From Aliiruegeria lutimaris (GTDB lineage Bacteria; Pseudomonadota; Alphaproteobacteria; Rhodobacterales; Rhodobacteraceae), in contig NZ_FNEK01000026.1 of the NCBI RefSeq assembly GCF_900099935.1, forward strand, positions 1-64,000: a stretch of DNA of 64,000 nt, given 5' to 3'. The position numbers were made by a program, and so were the translations under genes. The notes under the pieces were generated by a model. That model saw only the letters and a program-made list of their open reading frames with translations. It ran no database searches and was not told where the DNA came from. Below, piece by piece: positions 20,493 to 28,699 of this stretch. The stretch's first letter is position 1. Each line of letters opens with the position of its first letter.

Positions 20493-21311
20493 TCAGCTTT
20501 GATGGCGCGGCTGCAACGCCCGGATCGCCTTGCGGATCTCCTCGGGCAAACGCGTGTCGGCGGAAGGCGGGGCAGCATCGAGTGCGGCGGACACGTCCTT
20601 GACGAGGATCCCGATCGAATTGTCCTCGGCCCATCCATCGCGGGCGAATTCGATCGTGTCCATTCCGCTGGCGAGCCAGTTCTGGCCGGAGGAGGTCTCG
20701 ATCAGGGCCAGCAGGCGGCGTTCGTCGAGGCCAGTGGCGTCGGCCCAGTCGAGCACCAGGCGGGTCATCGCCGTGTGGGAGGCGGCGAGCAGGTTGTTGA
20801 GCACCTTGGCCTGCGCTCCGCTGCCGAAGGGCCCCATACGGTAGAAATGGGCACCCATCGCATCAAAAAGCGGCTGAAGGCGGTCAAGCTCGGCGCTCTC
20901 GCCGCCAAGCATGAAGCTCAACCGCCGTTCCTGCGCGGCGATGCGGGCGCCGGACATGGGCGCGTCCACGAGCCTGACAGAGGCATGCATCCGCTCTGCG
21001 AGGGCGCGTACGTAGCGTGGCGAAAGGGTGGAGGAAATGACCAGGGTTTCGAGGTTCCGGGCGCGTTCGGCCAGACCGCCGTGGCCGAAGAGAACGTCAT
21101 CGGTCTGGGCTTCGTCGCGCACGACAGTGACAAGGATGCGAAGCTCGTCTGCAACGCGCGTCGGATCGTCGGTAACCGGAACGTCATCGACGACGTTTTC
21201 GGGCGCGATGTCATAGCCTTGCGCGTCAAATCCGGCGGCGCGGAGGGCGGCCAGCATCGGGCCGCCCTTGCGACCGCAGCCGGCAACGGCCACGGGGCCA
21301 AGTTGCGTCAA
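20493..21311 (-). CDS. 3-hydroxyisobutyrate-dehydrogenase-like NAD-binding protein
   Basis: Beta-hydroxyacid dehydrogenase superfamily: an N-terminal Rossmann domain with GCGRKG near residue 12, and a C-terminal helical domain with the catalytic-lysine segment GSGAQAKVLNNLL. A TTG at 21311 overlaps the stop of the upstream AAA+ ATPase gene and has AAAGAGGAG upstream; this gives 272 residues of normal length. A GTG at 21293 is an alternative. The substrate cannot be told from sequence. Overlap with the ATPase gene suggests co-translation. Confidence 0.8.
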   Translation of the reverse strand: MTQLGPVAVAGCGRKGGPMLAALRAAGFDAQGYDIAPENVVDDVPVTDDPTRVADELRILVTVVRDEAQTDDVLFGHGGLAERARNLETLVISSTLSPRYVRALAERMHASVRLVDAPMSGARIAAQERRLSFMLGGESAELDRLQPLFDAMGAHFYRMGPFGSGAQAKVLNNLLAASHTAMTRLVLDWADATGLDERRLLALIETSSGQNWLASGMDTIEFARDGWAEDNSIGILVKDVSAALDAAPPSADTRLPEEIRKAIRALQPRHQS

Positions 21312-22618
21312 TGTTCGATATGCTCCTCTTTGACGAACATGTTCTCCCATGCGCGGTCGATCAGGTCCGGGGTCATCTGGTTCGGGATGCCCTCAAAACG
21401 ACAGATCGAGATCATTTGGTCAATGAGGAATATCGGTTGGTAGTTGGCATAGACATTGTCGATCGTCGGATACTTGTTCCGTAGCAGGTGGATCATCGTG
21501 TCCTGGTCCAGCGGCATCTGCCGCTTCTTGGCGACCATGGCGAAGATCTTCAGGAAGTCTTCCTGGCACGGCCCGTCGATCTTGATCTTGAAGAAGATCC
21601 GGCGCAGCGCCGCCTTGTCGAAGATCTCGTTGGGGTGGAAGTTGGTCGAGAAGATCACCAGCGTGTCGAAAGGCACCTCGAATTTCTCGCCCGATTGCAG
21701 GGCGAGGATGTCCTTGCCCTCTTCCAGCGGCAGAATCCAGCGGTTGATCAGGGCCTGGGGCGGATCGGCCTGGCGGCCGAGGTCATCGACGATGAAGATG
21801 CCGCCGGTGGATTTAAGCTGCATCGAAGCCTGGTAGGTCCGCGCGGTCGGGTTGTAGACGAGATCAAGCATGGATAGCGAAAGCTCACCGCCGGTAATGA
21901 CGGTGGGGCGTTCGCAGCGCACATAGCGCGTGTCGAAGCGATTGCTCGAGCGACGGAGTGCGTTGGGGTCATCCAACTGCTCCTCGGCGGCGGAATGCAC
22001 GATCGGGTCGTAGACAGTGATCACCTGGCCGGCATATTCGACGGCGCGGGGGATGTAGATCTTGTCGCCCATCGCGTCGCGGATCCCATTGGAGATCGAG
22101 GATTTACCATTGCCCGGCGGGCCATACATCAGGATCGAACGACCGGCGGAGACCGCGGGTCCAAGCTGGCTGAGGAGGTTTTCGGGCAGCACGAGATGTC
22201 CCATCGCGCCGGTCAGCTGGTCGCGGGTAATCTGGACGTTGCGGATCGACTGGCGTTTGACCTGTTCGCCATAGACCTCCATCGGTACCGGCATGGCGCC
22301 GAAATACTCCGATTGCGACAGCGCGTCGAGCGCACGCGCCTTGCCGGCATCGGTCAGTTGGTACCCCATCTCGCCGGAGGAGTTGGCGTGCAGCGTACCG
22401 GTCGCCTCGACCAGCTTCTGAACACGGGCCATGTCGACCAGCTCCTGCGTCACCGGGATCGGCAGGCAGATGGCGCGGGAAAGCTCCGTGACCAGTTCGA
22501 TATTCTTGCGGAAAATGGTCTTGAGCAGGATGTCCCGCATCATCACCAGGGGAAGCTGCATTTCATCCAGACGTTTCGGCGCGGGGGGCGCCATCACGTT
22601 TCCGACTTCCATGTTCAT
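21308..22618 (-). CDS. AAA+ ATPase of the partial Tad-pilus neighbourhood
   Basis: Chaperone-like AAA+ ATPase, exact role unknown. The ATG at 22618 gives 436 residues; the frame stays open for 519 more codons upstream, but that part is antisense to another gene and is rejected. A winged-helix-like N-terminal region (about 40-100) precedes Walker A GPPGNGKS at 166-173, Walker B FIVDD at 275-279, a sensor-1 Asn at 326 (FSTNFHP) and candidate arginine fingers at 339-340. It is divergent from the large membrane-protein gene and close to prepilin peptidase and TadD genes, which suggests, but does not prove, a link to pilus assembly. Confidence 0.8.
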   Translation of the reverse strand: MNMEVGNVMAPPAPKRLDEMQLPLVMMRDILLKTIFRKNIELVTELSRAICLPIPVTQELVDMARVQKLVEATGTLHANSSGEMGYQLTDAGKARALDALSQSEYFGAMPVPMEVYGEQVKRQSIRNVQITRDQLTGAMGHLVLPENLLSQLGPAVSAGRSILMYGPPGNGKSSISNGIRDAMGDKIYIPRAVEYAGQVITVYDPIVHSAAEEQLDDPNALRRSSNRFDTRYVRCERPTVITGGELSLSMLDLVYNPTARTYQASMQLKSTGGIFIVDDLGRQADPPQALINRWILPLEEGKDILALQSGEKFEVPFDTLVIFSTNFHPNEIFDKAALRRIFFKIKIDGPCQEDFLKIFAMVAKKRQMPLDQDTMIHLLRNKYPTIDNVYANYQPIFLIDQMISICRFEGIPNQMTPDLIDRAWENMFVKEEHIEH

Positions 22619-22738
22619 TGCGTCACCTGCTTGCCTGTTCCGAAGACTATTCCGATTTCGCCCGGAAATGGACATGTTAGCCTGCCAGTCCTCGGACATT
22701 GCAAAAGATGCTGTGCCAATGTGGCCAAAAAAGGGAAA

Positions 22739-24364
22739 ATGAGAGCAGAGATGCAGACACGTAAGGGGATCGTCGCCTTCAGCCTTTTCCTGGCGGGTTT
22801 CTGGGCGCTTCTGGCCGGCGCGCTTCTGGCCAAGGGTGGTTTCTATATCGGCAAGCACGAGGGGGACACGATCCACCTGGCCGACCTGGTGCTGCGGCAG
22901 GCCGCCGGAGAATGGCCGCATCTGGATTACATGACGCCGATCGGCGTTCTGGCCACCGCTCCGATCGCCTTCTTCGCGGCGCAGGGCATGGGGCTCGGCA
23001 TGTCGATTCTCGCGGCACAGGCGGCGGTTGCCGCCTTGCTGCTGTTGCCGATCTGGTGGATCGGTATCACCCGGCTGCAGGCGGGCTGGGCCATGCTCTA
23101 CGGGGCGATCTGCCTGGTAATGACCATGGCACTGGTCCATGGCGAGCCGCTGCCGGGGATCTCGATCTCCATGCATTACAATCGCTGGGCCTGGGTGCTG
23201 TCCTTTCTGGCGATCACGACGGTGCTGTTGCCGCCACAGGGGCGCGGCACGGGCAAGGCGGGACGCGTGGCCGATGGGCTGATCCTGGGCCTCTGCGTTG
23301 CTGGCCTGGCGCTGATCAAGGTGACCTATGTCGCGGCCTTTCTGCCTGCGATTCTCGCGGGGCTGTTGATCCGGCGCGACTGGCGCGCTCTGAAGTCGGC
23401 GCTGGTGGCGGGCCTGCTCGTCATTCTGCTGCTGACGATCCTTGCCGGGCCGGGTTTCTGGCTGGCCTATTTCGGCGACATGATCTCGGTCGCGACCGAG
23501 GGCGACCGGCTCTATCCGCAGGCGAGCCTGACCGGGGTGATCATCGCACCGGCCTATCTCGGTGGCTCCTTCCTTGCGATCTTCTCGGTAGTCCTGCTGC
23601 GCCAATGCGGACGGCAGGGGGAAGGGCTGATCCTGCTTCTGCTGGTGCCGGGGTTCTTCTATGCCACCTTCCAGAATTTCGGCAACGATCCGCAATGGAT
23701 GTACCTGCTGGGCGTCCTCATGCTGGCGCTCCGCCCGGAACCCGGCGTTGAAAACGGCTGGGGCTGGAACATGCGGCTTGCGGTGACGCTGGCGGCCTGC
23801 GCGGCCTTCGCGCTCTCGCTGCCCTCGGCGCTCAACCTCACCTTCAGCCCGTTCCGGCATCTGGCGCTCAACCCGGCCGAGTATGACCTGCTGCTGCCGG
23901 CAAAACCGGAACATGATGACATCTTCTTTGCCAAGGAGCGAAACGAACGGCCCTATGGCGAGATCAGCCGACCACTTGCCGGCGCCGATCTGGAGGATCC
24001 TCCGGTGATGTTGCTGGGCGAGCAACTGCCGGTGTGCGCGCTGGAGCGTGGGACAGTCACCTATCTCGATGCGGTCGGGCGCGAGATCGAGGCGGCGGGC
24101 TTCGCCGGGCGCGCGATCTATCACGCGGACCTGATGTCCGGGATATGGCTTTTCGGAGACTTCCAGCGCCTGCACGGGGCCGCGCCCTGGCGCTATTCCG
24201 GTGTGCCGGGATTCGAGGAGGCTGACTACCTGCTGGTATCGTTCTGTCCAATCGTTCGCGTGTCGCGCGACGGTATTCTCGGCGAGGTCGCCAAGACGGG
24301 TGTCGGACTAAAAGAGGTCTATCGCGGAAACGATTTCCTGCTGCTGGAGATTCAGCGGCCGTAG
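22739..24364 (+). CDS. Large multi-pass membrane protein, GT-C-like
   Basis: Not firmly recognised. The 541-residue product (ATG at 22739; ATG at 22751 possible) has about ten hydrophobic segments over the first 370 residues, then a soluble C-terminal part of about 150 residues. The first loop after helix one carries GDTIHLADLVL, an acidic/His loop that recalls the first periplasmic loop of GT-C glycosyltransferases using lipid-linked sugars; this is inference. Its 3' end overlaps the prepilin peptidase gene by 13 bases tail to tail. It is divergent from the AAA+ ATPase. A role in modifying a surface structure such as the pilin is possible. Confidence 0.7.
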   Translation: MRAEMQTRKGIVAFSLFLAGFWALLAGALLAKGGFYIGKHEGDTIHLADLVLRQAAGEWPHLDYMTPIGVLATAPIAFFAAQGMGLGMSILAAQAAVAALLLLPIWWIGITRLQAGWAMLYGAICLVMTMALVHGEPLPGISISMHYNRWAWVLSFLAITTVLLPPQGRGTGKAGRVADGLILGLCVAGLALIKVTYVAAFLPAILAGLLIRRDWRALKSALVAGLLVILLLTILAGPGFWLAYFGDMISVATEGDRLYPQASLTGVIIAPAYLGGSFLAIFSVVLLRQCGRQGEGLILLLLVPGFFYATFQNFGNDPQWMYLLGVLMLALRPEPGVENGWGWNMRLAVTLAACAAFALSLPSALNLTFSPFRHLALNPAEYDLLLPAKPEHDDIFFAKERNERPYGEISRPLAGADLEDPPVMLLGEQLPVCALERGTVTYLDAVGREIEAAGFAGRAIYHADLMSGIWLFGDFQRLHGAAPWRYSGVPGFEEADYLLVSFCPIVRVSRDGILGEVAKTGVGLKEVYRGNDFLLLEIQRP

Positions 24365-24852
24365 GCCACCCCGAGCGCGAGATAGAGGATCAGCATCCAG
24401 CCGAGCGCGAGCCCCATGGGGAAATCCTTGCGCTCCCAGCTTTCCCAGCCCGGAGCCGCCCGCCGGATCGCGGGGATGGCGCGCATGGTGCGGTGGACGA
24501 CCAGCGCGGCGAGGGAGCAGGCGACGTAGATATAACAGAAGGTCGCGGCATCGCCGAGCGCCACGAAGGGCGCCATGACGGCGGCGAACTTTGCGTCGCC
24601 CGCGCCCATCAGCCCGATCATGTTGAGAACGAAGCCCGCGACTAGAACCACGACGAGGTGCAGCCATTGCCACGCGTAGGTTTCCAGCGGCAGCGCCAGC
24701 GGGCCGATAACGAGATACACGAAGAACAGGGCCATGACGGCCTTGTTCGGGATCTTCATGCGCGCCATGTCGTTCCAGCCGACCCAAAGGCCGATGGGGA
24801 TGGCAAAGGGCAGGAACCACGTCGCCGCGCTGGCAGGAATGGTGAGCATCAT
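24352..24852 (-). CDS. Prepilin peptidase, CpaA/TadV type (A24 family)
   Basis: Aspartic membrane peptidase that trims Flp-type prepilins. From ATG 24852 the product is 166 residues, the short TadV type without an N-methyltransferase domain. The catalytic motif GAGDAK lies in NMIGLMGAGDAKFAAVMAPF (about 78-97). The earlier conserved Asp is in WNDMARMKIPN (about 28-38). About five membrane segments. It is last in a minus-strand run behind two TadD-like TPR genes, which points to a Tad pilus. Confidence 0.87.
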   Translation of the reverse strand: MMLTIPASAATWFLPFAIPIGLWVGWNDMARMKIPNKAVMALFFVYLVIGPLALPLETYAWQWLHLVVVLVAGFVLNMIGLMGAGDAKFAAVMAPFVALGDAATFCYIYVACSLAALVVHRTMRAIPAIRRAAPGWESWERKDFPMGLALGWMLILYLALGVAYGR

Positions 24853-24859
24853 GGCGGGC

Positions 24860-25708
24860 TCAGACCCCGTCGAGCGCGTTGAGGCTGTGAACGGCGGCTT
24901 CGAAATGCTGCGGATGGGTGTCGATGGCGTCCTGCAGCAAGGAGCGGCCAATCGAGGTGTCGCCATGCTTGATCGCGGTCAGCCCGGCCGTGTGCAGCAA
25001 CTGTGCCCGCTCGGTCTGTGTCATCTCGACGATCGGAAGCTGGTAATTGCGTTGCGCGCCGCGGGCCAGCACCAGGTTGTTCTTGGCCGTGTAGAGATCC
25101 GGCTCGTATTGCAGTGCCTCGCCAAAGAGCCGCTCGGCCTCGCGGTAGTCGCCGCGGGTGAGCTTGGAATAACCCCAGTTGTTGAGCGTGGTGGCCGGCT
25201 TGGTGGTCAGCCCGACGGCGATCTCATAAAAGCTGTCGGCCTTCTTCCATTCCTTGTTGCCGTCGGCGACCATGGCTTCGAGCTTGTAGCGCTTGAAGGT
25301 CTCGTGGGTGGGGGGCACCTTGTCGAGCGTGGCTTCCGCCTTGTCCCAGTCGCCGGCACGGATCAGGGCGTCGGCATAATCCACGCTGTCGGAGTTGGTT
25401 GCCTCCGGCATGGCGACGACCTTGGCCCAGGCGGCGGTGGCCTCGGTGTTATGCTTGGCGCGCACGAGCGATTTCGCAAGGTTGCGCTGCAAGTCGATCC
25501 GTTCGGGGTGCTCCGCGACTGTTCGCTTGTAATAGGCGACCGCCTCGTTGGCATCGGCTGCCGTAAGCATGAGGTCGCTGAGGTTGCTTTCGTCGATGAC
25601 ATTCACGCTCTGGATGGCGCGGTCGACTTCGCTCTCGCCGGCCTTCTCACAGGCCGAAAGTGCCATCGCTGCGCCAAGGCACATCGTGACAAGGGTAATC
25701 TGGCGCAT
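24860..25708 (-). CDS. TadD-like TPR lipoprotein
   Basis: Probable outer-membrane pilotin-like protein of a Tad/Flp pilus. The 282 residues start with a lipoprotein signal, MALSAC, with the modified Cys at residue 20. TPR repeats follow over about 50-260, for example ANEAVAYYKRTVAEHPERIDL and GDYREAERLFGEALQYEPD. It is seven bases from the prepilin peptidase start and 29 bases after another TPR lipoprotein, forming one transcription unit. TadD family is assigned from architecture plus context. Confidence 0.82.
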   Translation of the reverse strand: MRQITLVTMCLGAAMALSACEKAGESEVDRAIQSVNVIDESNLSDLMLTAADANEAVAYYKRTVAEHPERIDLQRNLAKSLVRAKHNTEATAAWAKVVAMPEATNSDSVDYADALIRAGDWDKAEATLDKVPPTHETFKRYKLEAMVADGNKEWKKADSFYEIAVGLTTKPATTLNNWGYSKLTRGDYREAERLFGEALQYEPDLYTAKNNLVLARGAQRNYQLPIVEMTQTERAQLLHTAGLTAIKHGDTSIGRSLLQDAIDTHPQHFEAAVHSLNALDGV

Positions 25709-25737
25709 TTTTGCGTCCTTTTACTGCTCGTTCTGCC

Positions 25738-26304
25738 TCAAGGTGTCGTCAGGATACGGTATTGTCCGCTTCCCCTGCGCACCAATTCGAATTCGTATTT
25801 TTGCTCGGAAGTGTATGCGGGATTTTCGAGTTTTGCGAGCGCGAGCTGCAAGTTTTCCTTGATTTCGACACTTTCGCCACTGTCCAGGGCGAAAGCGGTC
25901 TGAAAGGTGCGCGCGGCCTCGCCAAATTCGCCCTGTTCCATCAGCACTACGCCGAGATTGTTCCAGGCGGCGGCGAAACGTTCGTCCTCTTCGATGGCGC
26001 GGCGCAGCATGCGCTCGGCCTGGCCCAGCCGCCCGAGCTTGAGATTGGCCGAACCGATGGCCGAGAGCACATCGGCCGACAGCCCGTGATCGGCGGCGGC
26101 GCGGTAATATTCCTTGAGCGCGAGCTCGTATTCGCCTGCCGCCATCAGGCGGTGGCCGACAATCAGCCCGTCCACGGCGTCACGACTGCCTTCAACGCCG
26201 GCCGGCGGCGGAGGGCCTTCGTTCAGCGCGTCCAGTCGCGGGTCTTCTCCGCAAGCGGCGAGCGCCAGCAGGAGGGGCAGAACCGGAAGGGCAGGGCGCA
26301 GCAT
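25738..26304 (-). CDS. Second TadD-like TPR lipoprotein
   Basis: The 188-residue product from ATG 26304 (MLRPALPVLP) has lipobox LAAC with Cys at about 18. A Pro-rich linker follows, then three or so TPR units, the clearest being FAAAWNNLGVVLMEQGEFGEAARTF. The longer upstream frame lacks support. It leads the three-gene run TPR-TPR-prepilin peptidase. Paired TPR proteins of this kind are common at the end of Tad loci in Rhodobacteraceae; the ATPase, platform and secretin genes that normally precede them are absent here. Confidence 0.8.
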   Translation of the reverse strand: MLRPALPVLPLLLALAACGEDPRLDALNEGPPPPAGVEGSRDAVDGLIVGHRLMAAGEYELALKEYYRAAADHGLSADVLSAIGSANLKLGRLGQAERMLRRAIEEDERFAAAWNNLGVVLMEQGEFGEAARTFQTAFALDSGESVEIKENLQLALAKLENPAYTSEQKYEFELVRRGSGQYRILTTP

Positions 26305-26491
26305 GGAGACCTCGGGAATGCGTGGAGTGTGTCGAGTTTGACTGTTCGTATGGGGGCGGCCAAGGGGCCTGGAGCTGCTGCCCGTCCTTAGGGTGTCGGG
26401 TGTGGCAAAAGCGACTCTCCGTTGGGCAGGGTGGCCCGGAGGGGGGCGCATCGAAGATACGGTTCCCTCCGCGCGCGGCAGAGGGTTCTTC

Positions 26492-26518
26492 AAAAAAATC
26501 TTGGGCCAGCTTGCTGGC
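26492..26518 (-). terminator. Possible terminator after moaB
   Basis: On the minus strand GCCAGC-AA-GCTGGC (26518-26505) is followed, after six bases, by seven T (26498-26492). The tight loop would open to four bases. It lies 25 bases after the moaB stop. Confidence 0.5.
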
Positions 26519-26542
26519 GTTCGGCTTCGCGAGTGGGTTTTG

Positions 26543-27085
26543 CTATTTGCGGCGCTTGTGTTCTTCCAGGCGGTGAAACATCTCGACGAAATTGCAGGGA
26601 CGGTGACGATAGTCGAGCTGTGGCTCGAGAATTTCATCCCATCCATCCTTGCAGGCGCCGGGCGAACCGGGAAGCGCGAAGAGATAGGTTCCGCGCGCGA
26701 CTCCGGCGCAGGCGCGCGATTGGACCGCCGAGGTGCCAATCTTCTTCATCGAGACGATGGTGAAGATCGTGCCGAAAGCGTCGATTTCCTTTTCGTAGAC
26801 ATCCCGATGTGCCTCCACGCTCACATCGCGCCCGGTAAGCCCGGTTCCGCCGGTAGAGATGATGACATCGACTCCCGGGTTGTCGCACCAGACCGACAAT
26901 TGCGCGGCGATCTCGGCACGTTCATCGGGCAGGATCTTGCGATCGGCGAGGATATGTCCGGCCATCTCGATCCGGGCGACGAGCGTGTCACCGGAGCGAT
27001 CCTCGGCAAGGCTGCGGCTGTCAGAGACGGTCAGGACAGCGATGCGGACGGGGATGAATTCCTTGGGGGTGTCGGGGCTGTGCAT
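26543..27085 (-). CDS. moaB: MoaB/MogA-type molybdenum cofactor protein
   Basis: Molybdopterin adenylyltransferase-type protein of the MoaB family. The 180 residues include the diagnostic VIISTGGTGLTGRDVSVEA (about 75-92) and the later FALPGSPGACKDGWDEIL motif. It lies three bases after the lysE-like stop and is probably co-transcribed with udg and that exporter. No other molybdenum genes are in the window, so the link to the pathway rests on family membership. Confidence 0.92.
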   Translation of the reverse strand: MHSPDTPKEFIPVRIAVLTVSDSRSLAEDRSGDTLVARIEMAGHILADRKILPDERAEIAAQLSVWCDNPGVDVIISTGGTGLTGRDVSVEAHRDVYEKEIDAFGTIFTIVSMKKIGTSAVQSRACAGVARGTYLFALPGSPGACKDGWDEILEPQLDYRHRPCNFVEMFHRLEEHKRRK

Positions 27086-27088
27086 GGT

Positions 27089-27718
27089 TTAGCTTCGCTC
27101 CATGAGGGCCAGCCTGGCGGCCAGCGCGGTGAAGACCCCGGCCGTCGTCCAGCGGAGCGCGCGGGCAAAACGGGGCGAATTGGCGAGCCTGCGGCCAAGG
27201 CTGCCTGCGAAGACACCGACCAGGCCGTTGATGACCAGTCCGCCCGTGGCAAGGATCAGGCCGAAGATCAGGAATTGCGGCAGGATGGCGCCGCGGGCGG
27301 GATCGACGAATTGCGGCACGAAGGCGAGCACGAAGAGGATCACCTTGGGATTGGTCAGGTTGACGAAGAGCGCCTGCCGGAACGCCCGGGACGGGGCGAG
27401 GGCCGGCACCCTAGCATCCGGCACCGGGCCGGTTCGAAAGGCGCCGTAGGCCAGCCACAGCAGGTAGCCCACGCCCAGCCAGCGGATAATGTCCAGCAGC
27501 GCGGGTTCCGCCGCGACCAGCGCCGAAAGGCCCAGCCCTGCGGCGGCGGCGTGAAAGAAGGCGCCGACCGCGATTCCGGCATCGGCAGCAAGTGCCGCGC
27601 GCGGCCCCCCGCGCAGCCCCTGGGCGAGGCAGAACATCATGTCTGCCCCCGGCGTCAGGTTGAGTGCCAGCCCCGCCGGCACGAAGGCCAGCAGGGTCAG
27701 CGGATCGACCGGTATCAT
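27089..27718 (-). CDS. LysE family amino-acid exporter
   Basis: Six-helix inner-membrane exporter of the LysE/RhtB family. From ATG 27718 the product is 209 residues, the normal length. The N-terminal signature ALNLTPGADMMFCLAQGLRGG and the mid-protein NLTNPKVILFVLAFVPQFVDP are diagnostic. The start codon overlaps the uracil-DNA glycosylase stop by four bases (ATGA), so the two are translationally coupled. The exported compound cannot be predicted. Confidence 0.9.
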   Translation of the reverse strand: MIPVDPLTLLAFVPAGLALNLTPGADMMFCLAQGLRGGPRAALAADAGIAVGAFFHAAAAGLGLSALVAAEPALLDIIRWLGVGYLLWLAYGAFRTGPVPDARVPALAPSRAFRQALFVNLTNPKVILFVLAFVPQFVDPARGAILPQFLIFGLILATGGLVINGLVGVFAGSLGRRLANSPRFARALRWTTAGVFTALAARLALMERS

Positions 27719-28518
27719 GGCGCTTCTCCGCGCTTCAGGCGGGCCTTGAGTTCCAGCAGGTCCGCCCACGCCTCGCGCTTGGCCGACGGGTTGCGCAGCA
27801 GGTAGGCGGGGTGGAACATCGGCAGCGCCGGCAGGCCCAGCACCTCCGACCATTCGCCGCGCAGCCGCGTGATGCCGCGCCGCCCGAGCATGGCCTGGCA
27901 GGAGATATTGCCCATCAGCACCAGCAGATCGGGCGAGACAAGCTCCACATGGCGCTCGACAAAGGGCTTGAGCATGGCGATCTCTTCCGGCTTCGGGTCC
28001 CGGTTCTGGGGCGGACGCCAAGGCAGGATATTGGTGATATAGACCGCGGATTCCGCGTCGGTTGCCTCGCGCGATAGCCCGATGGCGGCCAGCATCCGGT
28101 CCAGCAACTGGCCGGCGCGTCCGACGAAGGGGCGGCCCTGGATGTCCTCGTCGCGTCCTGGCGCCTCGCCGATGATCATCACCCGGGCCTGTGGGCGGCC
28201 ATCGCAAAAGACCAGCGAGCGTGCGCCATGTTTCAGCTCGCAATGCTCGAAAGCCGCAAGTGCCGCTTCCAGCGCTTCCAGCGAGGACGCGCTAGAGGCC
28301 ATCGCGCGGGCATCGCTGATCGGGTCGGCCTTGACCGGCACGGGCGGCGGCGATGCCCTCAACGGGTATTGCGCCGGCGCCTTGGCCTTTTGCTCGGCTG
28401 CGGCAGCGCTCAGCGCGTAACGGTCCAGCGGCTCCTCGCCAATAGCCATATCTGCGCCCATCGCGATCTGGAAATCGAGGGCGGCAAGGGCATCATATGT
28501 GGAAAGCTCCTGAACCAT
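27715..28518 (-). CDS. Uracil-DNA glycosylase, family-4-like without most Fe-S ligands
   Basis: Removes uracil from DNA. From ATG 28518 (MVQELSTYDA) the product is 267 residues with an N-terminal extension of about 85 residues. Active-site motifs are intact: GEAPGRDED at 117-125, FVGRAGQLLDRML, PPQNR at 169-173, and FHPAYLL near 235. Of the four cysteines that hold the 4Fe-4S cluster in characterised family-4 enzymes, only C93 is in place. The others align with K96, W167 and L183. This looks like a cluster-free lineage. First gene of a run with the lysE-like gene and moaB. Confidence 0.88.
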   Translation of the reverse strand: MVQELSTYDALAALDFQIAMGADMAIGEEPLDRYALSAAAAEQKAKAPAQYPLRASPPPVPVKADPISDARAMASSASSLEALEAALAAFEHCELKHGARSLVFCDGRPQARVMIIGEAPGRDEDIQGRPFVGRAGQLLDRMLAAIGLSREATDAESAVYITNILPWRPPQNRDPKPEEIAMLKPFVERHVELVSPDLLVLMGNISCQAMLGRRGITRLRGEWSEVLGLPALPMFHPAYLLRNPSAKREAWADLLELKARLKRGEAP

Positions 28519-28699
28519 GAGGATCTTGCTAGCCGATTGCAGCGGAGTCGGGAAGGGTGGCCAGCACCGGGCCACGCGATGAATTTTCCGGCAGGTTTCG
28601 TTCCTCTCCACGTCACGACAGCGTGGGTTTGCGCAATCGCCGTTTCAGTCTAGGTAGAATTGTCTCACCCTTGCGTGCAGCAGTTGGAAAGGTCCAGCA

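Noticed and set aside
22619-24175. 519-codon N-terminal extension of the AAA+ ATPase frame
   Set aside because: The extra part is antisense to the 541-residue membrane protein gene and its translation is Gln/Arg/His-rich without domains. The ATG at 22618 starts a complete ATPase.
26393-27805. 470-codon plus-strand frame opposite moaB and the lysE-like gene
   Set aside because: Antisense to two recognised genes, with a low-complexity translation and no ribosome binding site.
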